Shown here in pieces: positions 34,515 through 46,730 of a stretch of DNA of 64,000 nt; position 1 is the stretch's first letter; each line of letters starts with the position of its first letter. A program made the position numbers and the translations under genes. Source of the stretch: Phyto melanocephala (taxonomy: Eukaryota > Arthropoda > Insecta > Diptera > Rhinophoridae); contig OW799235.1 of assembly GCA_941918925.1 (NCBI GenBank), positions 105,169,947-105,233,946 on the forward strand. Reading direction: 5' to 3'. The notes beneath the pieces are model-generated. The model was not told the origin of the DNA, searched no databases, and saw only the letters and a program-made list of their open reading frames with translations.

Positions 34515-36500
34515 TAAACACAAATTAAATCTGGCAAAAAGGTTTTGTTTAAGGTGTGACTCACAATTAAATTCGTACATTATGGTTGGAACACCTTTAA
34601 CGTAATAAAAATAAAAAAAAACCATTAAAAGTTTTAGACAAATTTAAAATTTTATTTTACAATTCATGCTTTTTTGAAAAAATTTTAAAAAATTTAAAAA
34701 AATTTTAAAAAATTAATTAAAATTATATATTAAAAACACTGAAATATTTTAAGTGCTAAGTTAATCATTACATATTGATTTTTTTTCTTGCATATATCGA
34801 TTGATTTTGAAGCAAAATTTAAAGCCAGAGCTTGTTATAAAACTAAATACACAATAAGATGGGCTAAAACTTTATTTCTTTAACTTTAGTCGAAACTCAT
34901 TATTATGCAGCACTTTAAGTGAGTGCCTCCAATGTATGTATGGATATTAAAGAACATATTTTCACTACATTTGATCTTAAAAGGAAGACAATTTAAATGG
35001 TTTCATGTAGTACTGAGAACTACAAGTTCACTTACTTATTCACTCACTTTAAAACTGTGTGCATGTATTTTATTTCCTTGCCAACCATCTGCAAAAAAGA
35101 AATGTGTCTGTATCGTCTTTCGTTTTATTTAGTTTAAAAACTCAGGGAAAACTTTATTAAGTTGTATGCATTTGTGTGCGCAAATAAAAAAAAAGTTAAA
35201 TTATTTTGCAGTATACTGTTGGTTTAATGCAATAAATGTTTTACACATACATATAGAATACGGACTTTAATATACACATTTAAATAAGTAGCTGTCTATG
35301 TGTGTACTTGAGTGTAGTCCTCCTTTCAAAAGCAAATAAAATTATGCAGCAACAGAATTTGCCACCATCTATTTTAGTGGCAAACACGTTTCGTAAATAT
35401 TTGTCAAGTCGTACAACATTTGCCTTTTGACTAGTACAAGCTTTTAACTGTGCTTCTTGTTTTCTTTGTATAACCATTTATTTGCCTATTTCTATATTAT
35501 TTTCTTTTAATTTTCTTTTAGTCCTGCTTTGGCAATGTTGAGATGAGATCGAGGATGTGTTGGGAAAAGTTTGTTCGTAAAGCCAATTTTCCTAAATATA
35601 AATAATTAAAAAAAAATATGTGGAATATAGTATATATTCAAAGAATTTGCAAAGATTTTAATTATATAAAATATTTCTGCGTTATGGCCACAATTTTATT
35701 ATAATAAAATCCAGCTGGCGAGACCAATTCTCATTTTTTCTTGTACCAGTCAACAATATACTAATAGTCATCATTTAAATGCTTAAATGCTTAAGAAGCG
35801 CTATTGTGTAACTGAGCGAAATCGCGACACAATGTAGAAAACTGTTTTTAAATTGTGCAGTTTAGGCCACTTAATTTCAATTTGAAACAAAACTAATAAT
35901 AATGAAATAAAAACATAAAATGTTTTATAACATTTTACAACAAATTATATAAAATGGGGGTAAGGCATAGTTGTGTTGATTTAATTTTTATTGTTACTTC
36001 AAAAAACTTCATTACCAAAAAGTACCTTTTGAATCGTTTGCAAAGTGCTAACCAGATTATAAGAGTGCTTCTAAGAGGCATAGCTTTTGTATGAAATGTT
36101 TCAATTCATACGTCTCCGTTTATCAATTAATAAGCGCTTATTTTATCCCCAAAAAGATCAGATAGATCATGCTTTCACTTTACGCACCGCTGAAAAAAGT
36201 AAACAACTGCAAGTTTTTTTAACTGCCGAAATAATAAGTACATACTACAGAAGACATAAATACATATATCCTTTGTTTCCATTTCATTTCCATGGATCCA
36301 ATATGCCAAGTGAATGGCACAATAATTTTTTTAATAGAAAAGTTTTTTACTTAAATGTTTTAATTACGTTCGATTGTTAACATAAGGACTTTTATTTTTA
36401 TTGCTTTTTAAAAATTATTTTATTTCAATGTTAATAAATATAAGCAAATTTCTGAAATGAAATCTAAAAATGATTACTAAAAAATCTATTTTTTTCATGC
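34515..36500. other. No confident feature
   Basis: AT-rich DNA with a TTTAAAAAAATTTAAAA low-complexity block near 34670-34730. A 97-codon plus frame at 36087-36380 and several frames of 65-70 codons are present; none has recognisable motifs or flanking splice or polyadenylation context that I would trust. Confidence 0.5.
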
Positions 36501-36711
36501 CCAGATATTAAAATATATTTATCGTAAAACTAGCAGAATGAGGATTTGTTTGCTTCATAGATATAGATTTTGTTAATAACTTGACGATATAAGAAAATTC
36601 CTTCGAATCATTGGATGCCATTGCACCCACTAAAAACTTACCTCCTGCTGAGAATTCTTCTATCTCAAACGGCGTTCCCATTACTTCGGAAAGCGACTCA
36701 AACTCTTTCAT
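36419..36711 (-). CDS. Small coding-like ORF (67 aa), unrecognised
   Basis: The minus frame starts at ATG 36709-36711 (context AAATTAATGAAAG, in-frame stops just upstream) and stops at 36508. The protein begins MKEFESLSEVMGTPFEIEEF and continues SAGGKFLVGAMASNDSKEFS, with balanced composition and no low complexity, unlike most frames here. An AATAAA lies 84 bases after the stop (36419-36424 on the minus strand); the interval given includes it. No signal peptide or membrane segment is evident. I do not recognise the family. It could be a small gene, a terminal exon or a transposon fragment; the opposite strand is also open over part of it. Confidence 0.35.
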
Positions 36712-37289
36712 TAATTTTATGTTTTTATTTTCTCCATATTTGCAATTGAAGAAATGTGTAACGTTATATCTCCGTCGCCATACATACAGCTCGGAACTTT
36801 AACTTTTCCTATTTTTAAAAAGTATTTTTTTTATTTTTTTTTCTTTCCCACTGTACATTTATTCATTTATTCGACTATTAGCTTTTACAGAGTTGCTGTA
36901 ATTTCTTGTTTCCTGTAATTTAAGCGCCGCTTGCCTTTGTGTACGCTATAGCATACTGCGTGCACCACACTTTGCTGCACTATATAATCATGATAGTATT
37001 ATCGGTACTGGTGTTATCGATTTTTTCGATGTCGTTACTAACGAAAAAAAATATTATATACAAAGTAAAATCGAATTCAGTAACTTGGTACAAACGTTTT
37101 TTTGTGTGTTGAGTTTAACAATGAAGTTGTGTATGTTATTGTTGTTGTTTTAGAGATTTTATCTTATTAGTTTTACCATGATCAGTGATAAATAGTCGAC
37201 TTCAAATATTATTAGATTTTATAAAAGATTTGTGGAGAAATTTTCATATAAGATTTGTTTAATTAATTAAAGGTCAAAACTAAAGCATT

Positions 37290-37625
37290 CTTATAAGAAT
37301 TTGATACTATCGGTAGTATCAATAGTTTGACGGCTGTACTGTGTTGACTCTTCTACATTTGTCACTTGTTTACTGAGCATTCTCATTATTATTTCACTTT
37401 TGTTGGCGCCACAGTTTACCTTATGGGTAAATTTAAGTCTGCTATCTAATCTGACTACCAAGTATTTCAGCATAATAGCCTTCGCTATCCTTAATATTTG
37501 ATATCGAAATCTTCATGGTTTTTTGCCAGTAATATTTTGTAAGCTCAGTTTATTTAATGGCGAGACTTAAGCCATGCTGTTCTAACCATGTCTTACTCCA
37601 GAGCATCACCATATATAATTTTAAT
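37290..37625 (-). pseudogene. LINE reverse transcriptase relic (R1/LOA type)
   Basis: Minus strand, from the right: WLEQHGLSLAI (usual WLxxHGLELAxxKTE), a frameshifted KTMKISISNI block, then LKYLVVRLDSRLKFTHKVNC (usual KYLGVxIDxRLxFxxHV) and KSEIIMRMLSKQVTNVEEST (usual AxxxxxALSRLMPNIGGP). These are the post-YxDD part of the RT (thumb region) of R1/jockey-group LINEs. At least two frameshifts. The catalytic YxDD itself lies outside the preserved part. Confidence 0.6.
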
Positions 37626-39187
37626 TTTACATCATCTATGTTTCTAAATCAACGAAAAGCCACCAGTTGCATGTCAACGAGAATTTTCAGTCTGAATATT
37701 TGATCGTATGTCACATTTCGCAGATATGGTACAATATATGGAACTTTGTGTTGCTTCTGACTTTATTTTCATTACTTTTAATCCCCTTGTTATTTTGTAG
37801 ATTACGACATGATCGATTTTCATTACACAAAGTAAGTACTCAGTTAACGTTGAAATTCAGTGATCTTATAAAACAAAAACCTAACATGATTACCTATAAA
37901 CATGCAATTGATTTTATATATATGTAAGTATAAATAAAAAAATCGCAACCGTTAAGCAGTTGTGGACTTTAGTTAAATAAAACTGCAGATTCAGTTTTAT
38001 GAAACTACATTTATTATCTAACCCTCGTTAATAGTTTTCAGCTAAATACCAGTGATGGCAGTTCAAAGTTTTTTGGTATATAAATAAATCTTTTAATTTT
38101 TATAAAAATGTTGTTTTTACACAAATTTAAAATTTAAAAACTTATTATGACATTTCGAAATTCTTTGCTTTTTAAGCTTCTGGCAATATTTCCATGTACC
38201 ATTTGACATATTTAAAGCTAAACAATATTATTTTATTATTCATTTTTACACCATCCCTTCTTAAGACACTTTCATTAATTTTCTAAACTTTAACACACTC
38301 ATTTTCATAGTTTTAAATAGCTTTTAGTACTTAAACTAGCAATAGAAATGAATAAACTATCTAACATTTATACACAATAATATAAAAAACAAATACAAAA
38401 AAAAAATAGAAAAGAAATAGAAAAGCAAAATAAAAACTTCCACCAAAGATATATACGGCTTTTAGCCACTTCCACTTCTACGACTACGGACTGTTTATTT
38501 ATTTTTCCACAAACTTTTAGTCACTTTGCGTAGCTAGTACAACTAAACATTTGTTGCAGTTTATTTTGCTTAGTCTAAAAGATACATTCATTTTATACAC
38601 TATAATAGTTTGTTTTTTTTTCCCTCACTTTATAGTTTTCTTATACTTAAGAGTAGTAGATTTTAGTGCAAAACTACTAGGAATTTTGTATATGACACTA
38701 TGAACACAAAGTGATATTCATGCTTTTATCTGCAAATGTGTAATTATTTTTTATTCGCAAAACTTTGTCCATTCTCATCTAAATATTTATTTACGAAACT
38801 AATGTTACTTTATTTTTATGAAAGACTGTTTTGTATGCGAAATTCTAACAACAAATGGATGGGGGACACAGAAAGAGTCAAGCTGAACTTTTAAAAGAAA
38901 ACATTTTTTAAGAAGTTAAAATCCTTCTGAAATATTTTTTTAATGTCACAGTCTGTTGAGTTGTTCTACAATATTATTTGTGTTTTTCATTAATTGTAAC
39001 TAATCGACTTTTTTGTTATTAAATGCCTTCATAAATTATTTGAAAATTAAATTCTGAAGGTTTCTTACTACCTACTACAGTTGGCTGTTGTTAATTTGTT
39101 AGCAGAAAATCTATAAGAAATTATTTTTGCAAGGCCTAATAAAGGAGGTCTTAGTAAGAATTAATTTTTGTATTTTTAAAATAATAA
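37626..39187. other. No feature recognised
   Basis: AT-rich, no repeat family. Poly-A/T runs near 38395 and 38610. Confidence 0.5.
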
Positions 39188-39514
39188 TGTGGTAATGACG
39201 TGCAAAAAAGAATACAGGAAAAACAGATGTTGGTAAATTTCGTACTAACTCAATGATATGTATTTGATATAACATGAAATCAATTAGAACAAATAATTCT
39301 TTATTTCAATTTTCAATACATTACTGAGTTAAATAGTTGATATTTACATACAACACCTGTAGTTCTGATCAAAAGAGTGCTGATGATGAAACCGTAGCTG
39401 GTTTCGAAAATGCATTCCACTCAGCTAGTATCGGATGACTAATTTTTCCTTAAATATTCTTGTCGTTATCACATTGAACTTATAGTCTATAATTTAAAAA
39501 TTTAAAATATAATA
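39188..39514 (+). repeat. 327-bp direct repeat, copy 1, with hammerhead-like motif
   Basis: Begins TGTGGTAATGACGTGCAAAA and ends TTTAAAAATTTAAAATATAA (plus TA). It is identical to 39703-40029 except for one base (T at 39486, C at 40001). Offset between copies is 515 bp, with a 188-bp spacer containing an A13 run. No ORF. The near-identity in an otherwise decayed landscape implies recent duplication or homogenisation. Confidence 0.95.
39375..39422 (+). ncRNA. Candidate type I hammerhead ribozyme, copy 1
   Basis: In order: GAGTG (39375-39379, stem I strand), CTGATGA (core), an extra T, GAAACC-gtagct-GGTTTC (stem II, 6 bp), GAAA (39406-39409), ATGCAT (tiny stem III), TC, then CACTC (39418-39422) pairing perfectly with GAGTG. 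This is the full conserved hammerhead core with U16.1-C17 as cleavage site, predicted after 39417. Short stem III and the extra base before stem II are features I associate with ribozymes of Penelope-like elements and animal retrozymes. Further pairing is possible outside stem I (TAGT/ACTA, GAT/ATC). Activity is not shown. Confidence 0.6.
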
Positions 39515-39702
39515 CAAATTGGAAAAAGTTCATAAAAATTAAAATACAACAAAAAAACACATTGGCTTGGTGTAAAATGAACATTGTTAAAACTAATACC
39601 ATCTTGTTTAAAGCATGTGACATATATATAATACAACTGCATAATTGCAAAAAAAAAAAAATTGCTTTAGCGACATCTTAAGCTAAAGGCAAACATTAAA
39701 AC

Positions 39703-40029
39703 TGTGGTAATGACGTGCAAAAAAGAATACAGGAAAAACAGATGTTGGTAAATTTCGTACTAACTCAATGATATGTATTTGATATAACATGAAATCAATT
39801 AGAACAAATAATTCTTTATTTCAATTTTCAATACATTACTGAGTTAAATAGTTGATATTTACATACAACACCTGTAGTTCTGATCAAAAGAGTGCTGATG
39901 ATGAAACCGTAGCTGGTTTCGAAAATGCATTCCACTCAGCTAGTATCGGATGACTAATTTTTCCTTAAATATTCTTGTCGTTATCACATTGAACTTATAG
40001 CCTATAATTTAAAAATTTAAAATATAATA
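39703..40029 (+). repeat. 327-bp direct repeat, copy 2, with hammerhead-like motif
   Basis: Second copy, 326/327 identical to 39188-39514 by direct reading. The flanks differ (AAAAC before, ATCTC after), so the repeat edges are sharp on both sides. The arrangement fits either a partial tandem of a 515-bp unit (1.6 copies) or a short element with terminal direct repeats. Confidence 0.95.
39890..39937 (+). ncRNA. Candidate type I hammerhead ribozyme, copy 2
   Basis: Same sequence as the motif at 39375-39422, 515 bp downstream; predicted cleavage after 39932. With both ribozymes active on one transcript, a 515-nt RNA would be released. Confidence 0.6.
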
Positions 40030-40149
40030 ATCTCATATATTTTTTTAAAAATACTTGGGATTTTGATTGTATTGTTAAGAGTACATATTCCGATTAAGTA
40101 TGGAATAAAATATAAGTCAAAGGACTCCCACGACTTTTATGACATTTTT

Positions 40150-40990
40150 GATTACTTTTACTACGTCTGACTAATGACGCGTTGGATCTCAGATTTCAGC
40201 TCAGGAATTTTTTCGAGTGTTTTTACAAAATTTCAAAGGAAGAAATAGTATGATTTAGGTGACCAGCTTACATCACAATTTATTGAGACAATTTGATTTG
40301 CTGTAATAACTAGTTGCATGGTGCAGCAGATGGCGCCGTCTTGCTTAAAGCCACAGGAACTTCGTTATCATGTTCCTAAAATGATTGCCATTTAAAATTA
40401 CTGTAATTTTGGCCTCTTAATCAAAAAAGTAATGCCCTATCCTGATCAAAAGTCGCAACAGACAGTTGTTCGTTGTATGTGAATTTATTTCTCAGGATTG
40501 AATGACTTTTTTCTGAGTCTCAAACTTAACAAATTTGTGTATTCACGAAGCCGTTCATATGAAAATGCGTTTCGTTTGAAAATAGCTATTATATGAAAAA
40601 TTGGCATTGACGTTGCTTTGTACATTAAACACACACACACTTTAAACGAATTCTTTCCATGGTTCGCAGTTAAAGCTCCTAACTTAGCTGAATTTTGTAC
40701 GATCTTTTTGTCAAAATTAGCTGTATAGTTCTTAGTGATATTTGAAGTTTTTGAGAACGATGTCGAATTATTGTATCCGGCTTTCGGCGACACTTTCATG
40801 TTCAACAGCAATGTTTTCAAGCGACCATCCGATATTTTGACAGGCAGGAGTTTCTCTGGCTTATAATTGTCACAGTTGCCTTGAATGGTTGATTTATTTG
40901 GTGTACTTTCAATACTCAAAATTCTTCAAAGTTTACGAACGGTCTCAGCATTACTTCCAAATTTTCGTAATACGTTTTAACATCTCTAAC
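40150..40990 (-). pseudogene. Nearly full-length decayed mariner-like transposase
   Basis: Read on the minus strand. 40932-40976 gives VLRKFGSNAETVRKL and then RILSIESTPNKSTIQG (HTH region; usual TPNKSTIQRLV). The 144-codon frame 40919-40485 covers this and continues out of frame. Another frame at about 40580-40540 reads NETHFHMNGFVNTQIC (first-aspartate box, D to N). Near 40350-40300 WLQQDGAICCTMQLV is the second box with its D intact. Near 40260 SWSPKSYYFFL stands where SPDLTPLDYFLWG is expected, with the third aspartate lost. Near 40190 ELKSEIQRVISQ is the C-terminal helix. So all domains are present in order but frameshifted and catalytically dead. Confidence 0.7.
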
Positions 40991-41282
40991 GCTTGATTCT
41001 TTTATATTATGTTTGTGCCTGTAGCAATACATATATATATTACACTTATTTTAAAAAGTGCATTTTTACGGAAACACCCCTTAGAACCTTCTTAATAAAT
41101 TAAATAAAAAATTCTAATTAAATTTTAATATTCTATATTTTAAAAGGGATTTTAAGTGGGTCAAAGGTCACCTTGGAGGTAAAACATTTAATAACTTTTT
41201 CGTTTATATTTTTTTTATTTATTTATTATTTATTTTTTTTTTTTTTGATTATATTTAAAATACAAAAAATGGAAATTTTTTA

Positions 41283-41900
41283 CAGTATGGGCAATTATGT
41301 CCTATGCTTTTAGCTTCTGAATAATGGGCTCGTTTTAGAGTGTTTTCGATAACATCTTTCGACATTTGTAGCTCGAATTTTTGCAACACTATTGGCCCTG
41401 AGTTGAAGGTTTATCTTGGTCTTGTTTACATATACCCGCCACTTAAAACAACTCCAAATGAAATAGTCGGGTGCTGACAAATCTGGCGAGGGTGGTGGAC
41501 AATCACTTTAAGAATTTGTAGAAATTATTTGATCTCAAAAAATTTAACCGATTCGTTCTACAAAAAGTGTCACAGTGTCGGATAGTGTTGGCACAGGACT
41601 GCTTTCAAGAACCGTGTGTAAAAAATACTATATCGTTAACTGCTGTCTTCATTTTTGAAGAAGTGAGACCCAATGGTATTTCGAGGAGAATTTCACATGA
41701 TATATGGGGTGGTAGTGGTGTTGATGAATGGTTGTTGAAAAACTCACAACTTACCGCTTTGCTTGTTACCAAAGCATTTTAAATGAAAATGAGTTTCGTC
41801 ACTGATAATCAAATTTTCAATAAAGTTGATTTCGTTTCTTGTCAGCTGTTTATATTTAACTGCAAAATTTAGACATTGCCAATGATAAAAGCGCTATAGT
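41283..41900 (-). pseudogene. Mariner-like (DD41D type) element, 3' two-thirds
   Basis: The left end CAGTATGGGCAATTATGTCC resembles the TIR of 30593-31344. Reading minus from ~41815: SDETHFHLKCFGNKQSGKLW (first box), a degraded middle, then SDCPPPSPDLSAPDYFIWSC (third box with SPDLSAPDYF intact) and FKWRVYVNKTKINLQLRANS. The QQDGA block is lost. Frameshifts occur around 41560-41650; the plus frame 41567-41782 is the shadow of this gene. Right end not defined. Confidence 0.65.
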
Positions 41901-41904
41901 GATG

Positions 41905-44900
41905 TTAGATATATTCCTAGCTAACCCCCCTATAATATATATTTATTATGTTTCGTTAATACTTTGCCCTAAACGTTAAACATTTTCCGTCGCGCGAAAC
42001 AAAATTGGTCTAGCGCTGCGAGGCAAAACTCTTATAGTGCCATGCTGGCGATGAATCAAATAATAAAAGCCTATTATTCTGCTTCTTTGTTCAGTTGTGA
42101 ATCTCTTTATTATTTATTCTGCTGGTGTTAAATAATATTTAATCATCTGAAAAAAAAAATAATAAATATAATTAAAGTTCTAAGCCCACTCTGTATATAT
42201 GTATATTAAGAAGAAGAAAAATCGAGCGTAGATGTAGTAGACAGCGTATTATATTAATTTTCTTCCACAGGATTGCCTTGAACCACAATTTTCAAAACAA
42301 ACGTGAAAATGCAAAATATAATGTCAAACCAAACTGAGCACAATTTGATATTTAATTGTCACATCGGACAATAATATGACGGTTTAATTCCAACTGGATA
42401 ATGGATCCCTTAAAAATACACGCATTATTAAAGTAATTTTATTTAGCTTTTTTACAACTTTAATTTTTTCTATAGCATATGTCATATGCACAATACAGTA
42501 CACCTAGACCATAATGACTAGACTAAATAACAACAAAAAATACAAATATCAGATTAAAACCGCAATTAAGTAGAATTAAAACAAAGAATAACAAACCAAA
42601 GGAAAAACTTGAAACATTTAACAATAACAATTAAATGCAATGTAAAACAAATACATTTCGCGTGTAATATAGGTATTCACTTATATTCAAACAAATTTTA
42701 TCATTAATAATAGATAAATTATTAAATCGATTTTCTAAAATCATAAAATATTAACTACTAATAGTTGAAAGATTTGATTAACATGTTTAATCAGAATTGC
42801 GTTTAACCATAATGAATACATGAATACCTTTATTGTTTGCAAAAGCATTGGAGCTGGTATACAAAACATAAGCAGAAATGCTTAAAACAGTGGCAGCTAA
42901 TTGCATAAAGACAGCAATATTTCTACGGGAAAATGGTTGTATACCTTTTTCTAACTTACGAATCTACTTATGCGTATAAATTAAGTGACAAGAGATAAAA
43001 GTGTAGCCAGAATTTGTTGTTCAACTAAACAGTTGTTTTTTTTTTGTAATTGTACAATAGTTTGTATAGTGTATTTTAAATAATTTTGGTGAAGTACAAC
43101 TAAATGTAGCAGCTTCACTATCTCAGCTAATTTATTATCTTAAAAATTAGGTAAAATGTGTGTTTACTTAAGAGTCTGTACAAACAAAAGTTGGAGGAGG
43201 AAAGAGTCAAATTAGTTAACAGCTAGTGATAAAGATAATAGGGTTTTCAACAGAAAGTAGTATTTTCCTTAAAACGGGATATGTAAGAAAATTTTAAATT
43301 TTTTTAAATCTGAAGTTTTTTTAACCATCAACTTAATTTTTTAATACTGAACAACAGGTTTACTTGCTTATAATTCTGTAAAAGGGTTTTTTTTAGTTCA
43401 ATAGCACTTTCGAAAGGGATAACTGGTATAATCGAAAAGGAAGAAGTAGACATATTATCCAAAATGAGACAATTTTTCAGACCTTGAAGGTGCAAAAAAG
43501 GAACTTAACAAATTTTCTTGAACTGAGTAAGAAGATTAACATGGACCTTAAAACCCATATAGCTCATGCGGGACTTTCGGATGATTTCAAATTGGAAAAT
43601 CCTAAAACAATACACTGAAGGGGCTGAACATCTACGATGGACGAGAACTTAAATTAGCTGCACTGTTTTCTAATGACAGCACACTTGACAGTACTGCGTT
43701 CTTTTTGGACTTGATTATATTAGATATAAATATATGTACATCAACGTTTTCAAATTATTTAAGTTTATTTTCAAAACTACTCAATCAATTTTGTTTAGGT
43801 ATCACTTTTATGATTAAATGGCTAACTCAATAAACAAAATTACCCTATTTGAGACGATGATACTCTCATGCCCTTGACGAAATACAATACTTTTAGAAAA
43901 ACTCACTGTTACGAGCGCTTTTTAGTCCGATAGAATTATTGTTATGATAGTCAGAACACACCATAGATAAGATTACTAACTTCTTCCTGCCTCAAATTAA
44001 AGACATAAGTACTGCAGACATATGATTTTAGCAGAAGGTGATATATACCATACAGATACATAGGCAATAAAATCAATTAGCTGAGGGAAACAGTTGATCA
44101 GCAAATCATTTTAAAAAACTGATTTTTAACTGGCTCCTTTATTTGATTGTGATTTGATGGTCTATGCAGATAAACCGGAAACGAGCCAACACTGGAAGCG
44201 TGTATACATTTCAGGTTATTGACTATCTTAGAATATCCAGAATCATTTTTAAGCATTAATACCATAAAATAAAATAATCAAAAAATAAAATGTGATGGAT
44301 ACAAAAAACAGGTAAATATTCGGTATTTTTTTAATTTTCCGCCTCTATAAAAAACACAGTCATTATAACTTAACAACCAAATGATGAAAAAACTTAATTA
44401 CACCAGAATTTTATAATATTCTAAATTTTTTTCAACTTTACAACTAGCCCTTAATTATATATTTTTATCTATTTGATTTTAGCCTTTGCTCGGATCATCA
44501 AACATTATTAATAATTAATATTAAAAATAAAATGCTTGCATTTCATTTGATTCTGAATTAAAATAAGAAATCATATTAAGTGATTCACCAATAGGTACTT
44601 CAAATATATAAAATAAAAATCTTTTGACATGATTTGATTATTATTGTTTAGAAAAACAACTAGAAACAAAAGTCAACTATATTTTATATATAAAGATACA
44701 ATTTTGCCCAATATTTATATGTACAGAGCGTATACCAATGTCAAGTTTTTTGTCATTGTATGGAATAGCCCATATATGCATCACAAGCAAGTTGCATTAA
44801 CCAAAAAACTAAGAAAACTCTGTACATATATAAATAAAATAATGAAATTGTTTTATGCATCATCACAGCAATGCAAAAAAATAAGAAAACAACAACAACG

Positions 44901-45200
44901 ACAATGATTTTATAATGCACAAATAAAACTGAATTAAATATCTAACATTGGATAAAACAGTTGGAAGCTACTTATGTTGCTGCCACTAACCACATACATT
45001 CACATAAACATAAAATATATTTGGTAGATTTAACAACGAACTGATTTTTTTGTTGTTTTGTTTTGTTTTGTTTTGTTAATAAAAATACTGCCTCCCTCCA
45101 CACAACCAACACTTGCTGTAAAACCCCTTTTAGACAGAAGATAATTTTCTATTAAAACAAAAACAACAACGACAACGACAACAACAACTATATAGTGTCA
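41905..45200. other. Mostly unique AT-rich DNA
   Basis: No known repeat. 43485-43620 (plus) has an open stretch (VQKRNLTNFLELSKKINMDL, then KTHIAHAGLSDDFKLE) that looks protein-like but is short and unrecognised. 45055-45075 has four or five TTTTG units. Nothing else supported. Confidence 0.5.
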
Positions 45201-45239
45201 CATTGATATCATCTATTATCTGTTAAATTGTTTGTTTGA

Positions 45240-46056
45240 AATTTTAATTGTGACTATGAAAACGGCATCGCAGCGCCAGCGATAAGAGCAACAATAGCAA
45301 CGTTGCTGCTGTCATCACCTTTACGTATGCTAACGCTATACAAATACACAAACTGATATTTTTACCTTTGCAGCATTGGTCGTAATAGTAGCAGCAGATG
45401 TTGCTGGTTGCTACTCTAATACTGTTAATTTAAAACATACATTCATACATACATACATATGTATCTACGTTACGTTGTTTACGAGCGAGTGAGTATCTAT
45501 CTCTAGATACCAGATTGCGTTGAGGCAAACGACTATTGCGGCCTTTAGATTCAGCCATACGGACAACAAGTTTTTTAGTCTTTTTTGTGTTTTTATGTGG
45601 AAAACTTAAAGCGGTGGTAAAAAAAAAGTCGTCAACTAATAAATTTATCGAACGCGCAAAGAGCATAAAGTGTAAATAACTACAATTAGAAAAAGTTTCT
45701 TTCTTATTTTACTTTTTAATTGGCCAAATTGCTAGAAAATTTATTTAAACAGAACAAAAAGGAAATTAAAAATTTAATTTTCATAGCAAATAAAAAAAAA
45801 AAGTTTTTAAGCAAATTAAAAGTTCTGCAATAATAATTAAAAAATTTTCCTAAAATTAAAAAAAATTAAAAAAATATATAAAATCAAATTCATTAAAGTG
45901 TATTAGTTAAAAATAGTATATTATCTTTAGTTTACCTGTTCAAATACAAGCGATAACACCTGAGGATTTTATTAATATTTATCTTATTAACATCATTATC
46001 TCCTTCACCATCAGCGTCGTAAAATCAAGAAATAAACAAACAAAAAATTAAAATGT
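45240..46056 (+). promoter_or_regulatory. Possible 5' leader exon of a host gene
   Basis: Higher GC than the surroundings, CAGCGCCAGCGATAAGAGCA and CAACAGCAAC-type repeats near 45270-45310, then AT-rich leader-like sequence rich in AAACAAACAAA, and AAAATTAAAAT|GTAAGTGC at 46046-46062, which fits a 5' splice donor. This resembles the long, A-rich 5' UTR exons of fly developmental genes. No coding exon or core-promoter motif is certain, so this is inference from composition plus one donor site. Confidence 0.25.
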
Positions 46057-46730
46057 AAGTGCTGTTGTCATAAATATTTATATACTTATTTAATTATTAA
46101 TAATTTTTAATTATCAAAATTCAAAGTCACTTGTTATTTATGCCAACAAGCAACAAGTATGAACATAAATTTTAATATTGTTGACTAACTGACTGACTGA
46201 TTCATTCTCAGATTTTTGCACTTGGCATTGTAGGGTATATTTTTAGGATTCAATATTTTTTTATTTTCTTTTTATTTCTCACATTAATTACTGAATAATT
46301 ATTTTTCCTTTTTAAGATACAAATGTGAGGCAACATTCTTTCAAACGTTGTTTATAATCTTAAAATCTATAATAGCAGTCAGTTTAATTGGGAACTTAAT
46401 TGTTAATAAAACAAATGGTGAATTCTTCTGAATATCATAACATTTTTATTTAATATAATGCTTGTTTTTTATGATATTATCCAGCTGATATATTTATGAA
46501 TCATAAACAATAAAAGCTTAAAAAAATATTTTTTTAAAAAGATATGATATCTATTCAACAAATTTTTGATTCTATGTATGGATTGAGTTTTAGGCCTCGC
46601 AAATAATAATGTATATAAGTTTTTCACTCCGTTTGTACTTTCTACAATATGAATTCGAGACCCTATAATGTATATACATATTCTAAATCTTTATAGATAG
46701 GGGAACTTATTTAGTTAAGTTTATCTGTCC

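Noticed and set aside
39188..40029. The direct repeats as LTRs of an LTR retrotransposon
   Set aside because: They start TG but do not end CA, the 188-bp spacer has no primer-binding site, polypurine tract or gag/pol, and no target duplication is visible.
40485..40919. 144-codon minus-strand ORF as a possible host gene
   Set aside because: Its start (TPNKSTIQ) and the adjacent frames (THFHMNGFVN, QQDGA) show that it is a frameshifted mariner transposase, so most of its length is out-of-frame translation.
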